From assembly GCA_964644465.1 (NCBI GenBank), contig CAZXVU010000094.1:1-8381 (forward strand): DNA of 8,381 bases. The letters run 5' to 3'. The DNA comes from CAZXVU01 sp964644465. Lineage in GTDB: Bacteria > Chlamydiota > Chlamydiia > Chlamydiales > SM23-39. Position numbers and translations under genes: made by a program. Below, piece by piece: positions 4,656 through 8,381 of the stretch. The notes beneath the pieces were generated by a model. It was given only the letters and a program-made list of their open reading frames with translations, had not been told where the DNA came from and did not search any database. Position 1 is the stretch's first letter. Every line of letters begins with the position of its first letter.

Positions 4656-6869
4656 TTAAAAGAATGTAGATAGAGGATCTATATCTATCTTCAATTCTAC
4701 AGATGAATTTGCTTTTAGATCTGCTAATATCTGAATTAAGTTACTTATCTTTAGCGACTTAATGATAAATTGAAAGCGAAAGCGGTCTTTGACTTTGGGA
4801 TGACCTGCTGGAGATACAGGGAGGAGCTCGATCCCTTCCATTGGGGGAATTGCACTATGAGCGGCCTCGGCAGCCTTTTTGGCTTCCTCTGAATCTGTGG
4901 AAGAGAAGAGGAGTTTTACGAGATGACAGAAGGGGGGAAACCCAAACTTTCTCCTTTCTTCAATTTCTGCAGAATAGAAGGCAGGGTAATCTTGGGCAGC
5001 CGCAAGTTTGATTGTGGGATGTTCTGGAAGGAACGTTTGAATGATCACTTCTCCAGGAAGCTGGGATCTACCCGATCTTCCGGCTACCTGAGTGAGAAGC
5101 TGGAAGACCTGCTCTGGCGCCCGGAAATCGGGGATGCTCAAGGAGGCGTCAGTATTGAGAACGCCGACGAGCGTCACAGATGGGAAATGAAATCCCTTGG
5201 CAATCATTTGCGTGCCGATCAAGACATCTGCTTTATGGGCGCGGAATTGTTTGAAAAGATCTTCGTGGCTATTTTTTTGCTTTGTGGTGTCTCTGTCCAT
5301 GCGCAATGTTCGGATCTCCGGAAAGATTGCATGGAGCGAGCGCTCTACATGCTCTGTGCCGAATCCTTTGAATTCGAGCGATTCGGGACATTGGCATTGA
5401 GGGCAAACTCTGGGCGAATCTTGCGTAAAATCGCAAAGGTGGCACTGCAGGAGATGGCCTGCGCGATGGTAGGTTAGGGAAAGATCGCAATGGGGGCATT
5501 TGATGATATTGCGGCATGCTTTGCAAACCTGCATCCTGTGGGTGCCGCGCCGATTGAGGAAGAGAAGCGTTTGCTCTCCCGCATTGAGCCTTTCTTTAAG
5601 GCCATCTAACAATTCTTGCGAAAAATGGGTGAAGCCTCCCGCAATCTCAAAAGCTCTTTCCATGTCGATGATCCGCACTTTTGGCATAGAGGCCGACGTC
5701 GCGCGATGAGAAAGCGTATGCAGAGTATATTTTCCAATTTCGGCATTGTAGCGCGATTCGAGGGAAGGGGTGGCGCTGCCGAGCAGAATGGTGCAGTTTT
5801 CCAGATGGGCGCGCTTGACCGCCACATCGCGACCTTGATAGCAAGGAGCTTCATCGCTCTGTTTATAAGAGCTGTCATGTTCCTCGTCGATGATGATGAG
5901 GCCGAGATTTTGCGCAGGAGAGAAAATAGCAGAGCGGGCTCCAATGACGATCATCGCTTCTTTTTTCTGCAGCTCTTTCCACGCGGTCGATCTCTCTCCT
6001 AAACTCCTCCGATGGTGCAGAATCGCAATTTTTTGAGAAAAGCGGGAGCGGAAGCGCTCGATGGTTTGCGATGTGAGGGAGATTTCAGGAACGAGCATGA
6101 TCGCTGATTTATTCTGATCGAGAGCCATTTGGATGGCCTGCAGATAGATTTCCGTTTTCCCGCTTCCTGTAACTCCGTAGATCAGATGCGACGCAAATCG
6201 ATTCGAAGCAAGAGATGCTTGCACCTCTACAAGGCATTTTTTTTGTTCTTCATTGAGGACTTTTGGCTTAGTGGGAAAAAACTCCTCTTCGATCAGAATC
6301 TCCTCTCCAGAGCTCCGATTTTCACAGACGATCCATTTTTTTTTGATGAGAGTATCGACGGGACTTCTAGAGGTTTTCAGTTGCGCCAGCAATTCAGAGA
6401 GAAAGATTCCTTTTGGGGTATTCAAAAGGATTTCCAAGGCTTGAGCTTGTACTGGAGATTTCAGCCGCAATCCTTCGCAAGCTTTCAGAGTTTCGTCATG
6501 GGTTTTTACGAGCTTCAAAAATACTTCGGTTTTTTGTTGGACTTGCTTCCGGATATTCGGAGGGATAAAGCATTTCAAAACCTTTTGCAGCGGCGTGCAG
6601 TAGTAATGAGCCATCCATTGGGCCAATTTCCATAGAGGATTAGAAAGTTCTCCATTTTCAAAAAGGAGACGCGCTATGGGCCGGACTGTTTGAAAATGGG
6701 AATGCTCTTTGAGCGCCGAGATCGTTCCTTTTTTCAAGCTGTTCTTTAAAGGAACCTCGACCCTCATGCCTACTTGGATTTGCGATCGAAGTTCTTGGGG
6801 GACTGCATAATCGAGCGGTTTCAAAAGGCTTTGATCGAGGAGAACTTCTACGAAGAGCATTTCTGACAT
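4656..6869 (-). CDS. priA: Primosomal replication restart helicase PriA (737 aa)
   Basis: PriA recognises stalled or repaired forks and reloads the replicative helicase, using ATP-driven 3'-5' unwinding. The N-terminal 3'-DNA-binding domain begins FVEVLLDQSLLKPLDYAVP. Helicase motifs follow: Walker A GVTGSGKT (232-239), Walker B DEEH (328-331), GSATPS (364-369), GTQMIAKGFHFP (552-563) and QVAGRSGR (594-601). Eight cysteines that bind two zinc ions are complete: 449, 452, 458, 461, 476, 479, 489 and 492. The length is normal for the family. I prefer the ATG at 6869 because GGAAGG lies 4 nt before it; the ATG at 6881 has no such site and would add four residues. Either start overlaps the preceding gene by 22-34 nt. 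A run of nine A (residues 176-178) is a slippage-prone site. Identity is certain; the start is likely but not proven. Confidence 0.98.
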   Translation of the reverse strand: MSEMLFVEVLLDQSLLKPLDYAVPQELRSQIQVGMRVEVPLKNSLKKGTISALKEHSHFQTVRPIARLLFENGELSNPLWKLAQWMAHYYCTPLQKVLKCFIPPNIRKQVQQKTEVFLKLVKTHDETLKACEGLRLKSPVQAQALEILLNTPKGIFLSELLAQLKTSRSPVDTLIKKKWIVCENRSSGEEILIEEEFFPTKPKVLNEEQKKCLVEVQASLASNRFASHLIYGVTGSGKTEIYLQAIQMALDQNKSAIMLVPEISLTSQTIERFRSRFSQKIAILHHRRSLGERSTAWKELQKKEAMIVIGARSAIFSPAQNLGLIIIDEEHDSSYKQSDEAPCYQGRDVAVKRAHLENCTILLGSATPSLESRYNAEIGKYTLHTLSHRATSASMPKVRIIDMERAFEIAGGFTHFSQELLDGLKERLNAGEQTLLFLNRRGTHRMQVCKACRNIIKCPHCDLSLTYHRAGHLLQCHLCDFTQDSPRVCPQCQCPESLEFKGFGTEHVERSLHAIFPEIRTLRMDRDTTKQKNSHEDLFKQFRAHKADVLIGTQMIAKGFHFPSVTLVGVLNTDASLSIPDFRAPEQVFQLLTQVAGRSGRSQLPGEVIIQTFLPEHPTIKLAAAQDYPAFYSAEIEERRKFGFPPFCHLVKLLFSSTDSEEAKKAAEAAHSAIPPMEGIELLPVSPAGHPKVKDRFRFQFIIKSLKISNLIQILADLKANSSVELKIDIDPLSTFF

Positions 6870-7657
6870 AATGCCTTCCATAGAGACCGCTTGAGAAGCG
6901 GATCTTTCAGATACAAAGATAAATCGGGAAGGAGAAAGACAGGAACTGTTCCTAGAATTCGCGTTCCTTGTGCGGGATTTTCTTTATAAAATTGCATGAG
7001 GCCGTTCAGTTGCCAAAGAGTGTAATCGCAAGCGATGACGAATTTTAAGTCGGGGACCGATAAAAAGGCTTCCCACTGTTTTTCTTTCTCAATTCCTTCA
7101 GCGTTGATGATCTTAGCAGGGCCGAAATGGACATCGATGGCTATGGCAATTTGTTCCAACAAGGTGCGCTGTTGAGGGGGCTCATGGAATGATAAAATGG
7201 AGATAGGCGCCGTTTGGTTTTTTGTTTTCCAACGGATGCTGATTTTTTTCGCAATCGCATCGTTGGGAATTTCTTCATAAATCGGAAATCCAGGTGCGGC
7301 TTTAGCAATGGCTTTGCGAACGTCGTCGAAGGAAGAGAAGGGAATTGAAGGGGGTTGGAAATCTACTTTTGGCTCAGGAACCTTTTCGGCTGTAGGCGCT
7401 TCTATCTTTGGTTCCGGAACTATTTGCGGGAGTTCTATTTTTGGCTCTGGAGGCTTTTGAGGCGCGGCTATTAATATTTCTGGGAGTTCGATTTTCGGAG
7501 CAGGGGGTGGTTTTGGGAGATCCCGTTTGAGGGATTTGCGAAAATAATCGGCATCTTCGGGAGAGGCGAAAACCGGTTGGGAGTCTTTCAAGAAGTCTGA
7601 GAGATCTTTGATGAGGCTTAAAGCCTCTGTAATGGAGGATGGCATGGCATGTCCCAT
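6848..7657 (-). CDS. Proline-rich repeat protein with possible degenerate uracil-DNA glycosylase-like domain (269 aa)
   Basis: Three parts are visible. Residues 8-45 are helical and charged. Residues 48-104 form a Pro/Lys/Glu linker with four copies of a P-A/E-P-K-I/V-E/D motif. Residues 105-269 form a compact alpha/beta domain. Its end, VPVFLLPDLSLYLKDPLLKRSLWKAL (split here as VPVFLLPD, LSLYLKDP and LLKRSLWKAL), resembles the final motif of family 4 uracil-DNA glycosylases (HPS-x-LL-x-P-x2-K-x3-W), and FVIACDYTLWQLNGL sits where those enzymes have their conserved VALG strand. The catalytic GEAPG motif, the active-site HPS and the iron-sulfur cysteines are not present, so if related it is inactive or changed. 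The overlap with priA supports a replication or repair role by context only. The ATG at 7645 with GGGA 6 nt upstream is an alternative start (265 aa). Confidence 0.85.
   Translation of the reverse strand: MGHAMPSSITEALSLIKDLSDFLKDSQPVFASPEDADYFRKSLKRDLPKPPPAPKIELPEILIAAPQKPPEPKIELPQIVPEPKIEAPTAEKVPEPKVDFQPPSIPFSSFDDVRKAIAKAAPGFPIYEEIPNDAIAKKISIRWKTKNQTAPISILSFHEPPQQRTLLEQIAIAIDVHFGPAKIINAEGIEKEKQWEAFLSVPDLKFVIACDYTLWQLNGLMQFYKENPAQGTRILGTVPVFLLPDLSLYLKDPLLKRSLWKALCQKCSS
6874..6879 (-). promoter_or_regulatory. Ribosome binding site favouring the internal priA start
   Basis: GGAAGG lies 4 nt upstream of the ATG at 6869, inside the end of the preceding gene. The alternative ATG at 6881 has no Shine-Dalgarno-like sequence in the 12 bases before it. 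Confidence 0.5.
7346..7516 (-). repeat. Four PEPKIE-type repeats in a proline-rich linker
   Basis: Within the gene at 6848-7657, residues 52-59 (PAPKIELP), 70-77 (PEPKIELP), 81-88 (PEPKIEAP) and 94-101 (PEPKVDFQ) are imperfect copies of one unit, spaced 11-18 residues apart. They form an extended, charged linker between a short helical head and the folded C-terminal domain. Copy number could vary by recombination. Confidence 0.8.
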
Positions 7658-8364
7658 TCAAGAGCATCGATGAGAGGCTCTGCCTTTGCAAAAAAGGAAG
7701 AGAATCCGCGACGGGTATAACCCTCGCAGATGACAGCGCGCAATTGGGCATGTCCAGCGGGAAAAAAACGATGAAGCAATTCTTCGATATACCGAGGGCC
7801 GAGATAGGAATTTAATACAGAGCGTTGTTCGATCAAGAAAAACAAAACGTTTTCATCGGAGCGGGCTTCTTGAAGAAAAGGAGAAAACGCGTTGAAAAAC
7901 CAGCACATTTTTTGTTGGAGATGATCATACAGATCGAGAAGATGGGAAAGGATTTGGTCGAGAGGGTGCAATGCCGGCATTTTTTTCCAGGCGATCATCT
8001 TGGACTTGATCCGTAAAATTGAATTTCTCATCTCTTCTAATATCATTAGAATTTCCTGATCGGAGATATTCGATGCTTGTACCAAGATTTCGCAATAAAA
8101 GCAAAGTTTGTCCAGGACGCCCCCTTTTTGAGAAAAAGGGTTTTCTAAAGAAAAGAGAAGGAATTTTTCGATTTCTTGAGAAATGGAGATCAGCTCTTTC
8201 GTCAAATTGCATCCTTGCAGCTGTTCGGGGGTGACATTTTGCAAATGGGCGATCAATTTAAATGAAGAAAGAAGTTCTTGCAGAATGAATTGGATGCTCA
8301 ATGATCTCGCGACCGGGGGATCGAGATTGGCTGGAAAAATCGGCCAAGGGTGTAAACTGCGCAT
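7618..8364 (-). CDS. Alpha-helical protein of unknown function (248 aa, possibly 5' incomplete)
   Basis: I do not recognise this protein. It is predicted mostly helical from its spacing of Leu and Ile, has no signal peptide or clear membrane segment, and contains several Trp and Phe. The ATG at 8364 has only a weak GGAA-type ribosome binding site 4 nt upstream. The frame stays open to the window edge (codons L-D-W-N-S precede the Met), so the true start may lie beyond 8381. Its last 40 nt overlap the next gene (28 nt if that gene starts at 7645), and that gene in turn overlaps priA. The three are likely one operon with coupled translation. Context hints at a partner of the replication-restart genes, but nothing in the protein itself supports a function. 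Confidence 0.8.
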   Translation of the reverse strand: MRSLHPWPIFPANLDPPVARSLSIQFILQELLSSFKLIAHLQNVTPEQLQGCNLTKELISISQEIEKFLLFSLENPFSQKGGVLDKLCFYCEILVQASNISDQEILMILEEMRNSILRIKSKMIAWKKMPALHPLDQILSHLLDLYDHLQQKMCWFFNAFSPFLQEARSDENVLFFLIEQRSVLNSYLGPRYIEELLHRFFPAGHAQLRAVICEGYTRRGFSSFFAKAEPLIDALEWDMPCHPPLQRL

Positions 8365-8381
8365 AGAGTTCCAATCAAGAC

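Noticed and set aside
4923..5477. Plus-strand open frame of 184 codons (and others at 5616-6002 and 6129-6635)
   Set aside because: They lie entirely opposite priA, whose helicase motifs are continuous on the minus strand; the antisense products have no recognisable motif.
1..8381. tRNA, rRNA, CRISPR array, insertion sequence, toxin-antitoxin pair or phage genes
   Set aside because: No cloverleaf, direct-repeat array, transposase motif or matching small gene pair was seen on either strand.

Overview
All ten genes that I can support lie on the minus strand, so transcription runs from position 8381 towards position 1. The window suggests an obligately intracellular, host-associated bacterium, most likely an environmental member of the Chlamydiae. 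This is an inference. It rests on a priA gene beside family-less proteins, a kinase-like protein with a disordered Ser/Thr-rich N-terminus, and a run of small proteins whose N-termini look like eukaryotic mitochondrial presequences. No marker gene here settles the taxonomy. A run of 100 N (2863-2962) marks an assembly gap of unknown true length, so genes either side of it may not be neighbours.

Right part (4656-8381): an overlapping replication and repair cluster. It reads, in transcription order, an alpha-helical protein of unknown function (8364-7618, possibly continuing beyond the window), a proline-rich protein whose C-terminal domain weakly resembles a degenerate uracil-DNA glycosylase fold (7657-6848), and the primosomal helicase PriA (6869-4656). 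The reading frames overlap by about 20-40 nt, which suggests translational coupling.

Middle part (2863-4655): a promoter-like -10 box and a good ribosome binding site precede a 428-residue protein. Its C-terminal half carries the spaced residues of a protein kinase fold, and its N-terminal half is Ser/Thr/Pro/Lys-rich and looks disordered. Only 5 nt downstream begins a zinc-dependent alcohol dehydrogenase, of which only the first 110 residues are present before the gap.

Left part (35-2862): beyond the gap are a DUF2000 protein (peptidyl-tRNA hydrolase II-like fold), a small lipoprotein with a BamE/SmpA-like look, and a compact three-gene operon (1819-35). The three operon products are diverged paralogues. 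Each has an acid-free, Arg- and Ala/Leu-rich N-terminus of 50-60 residues, a beta-alpha body and a C-terminal strand ending in Lys. This operon is the best candidate for an undescribed system: a tandem family of possible mitochondrion-targeted effectors.

There is no gene-free stretch longer than 300 bases apart from the gap region (2740-2962, 123 known bases plus the Ns). I saw no tRNA, rRNA, CRISPR array, insertion sequence or attachment site.
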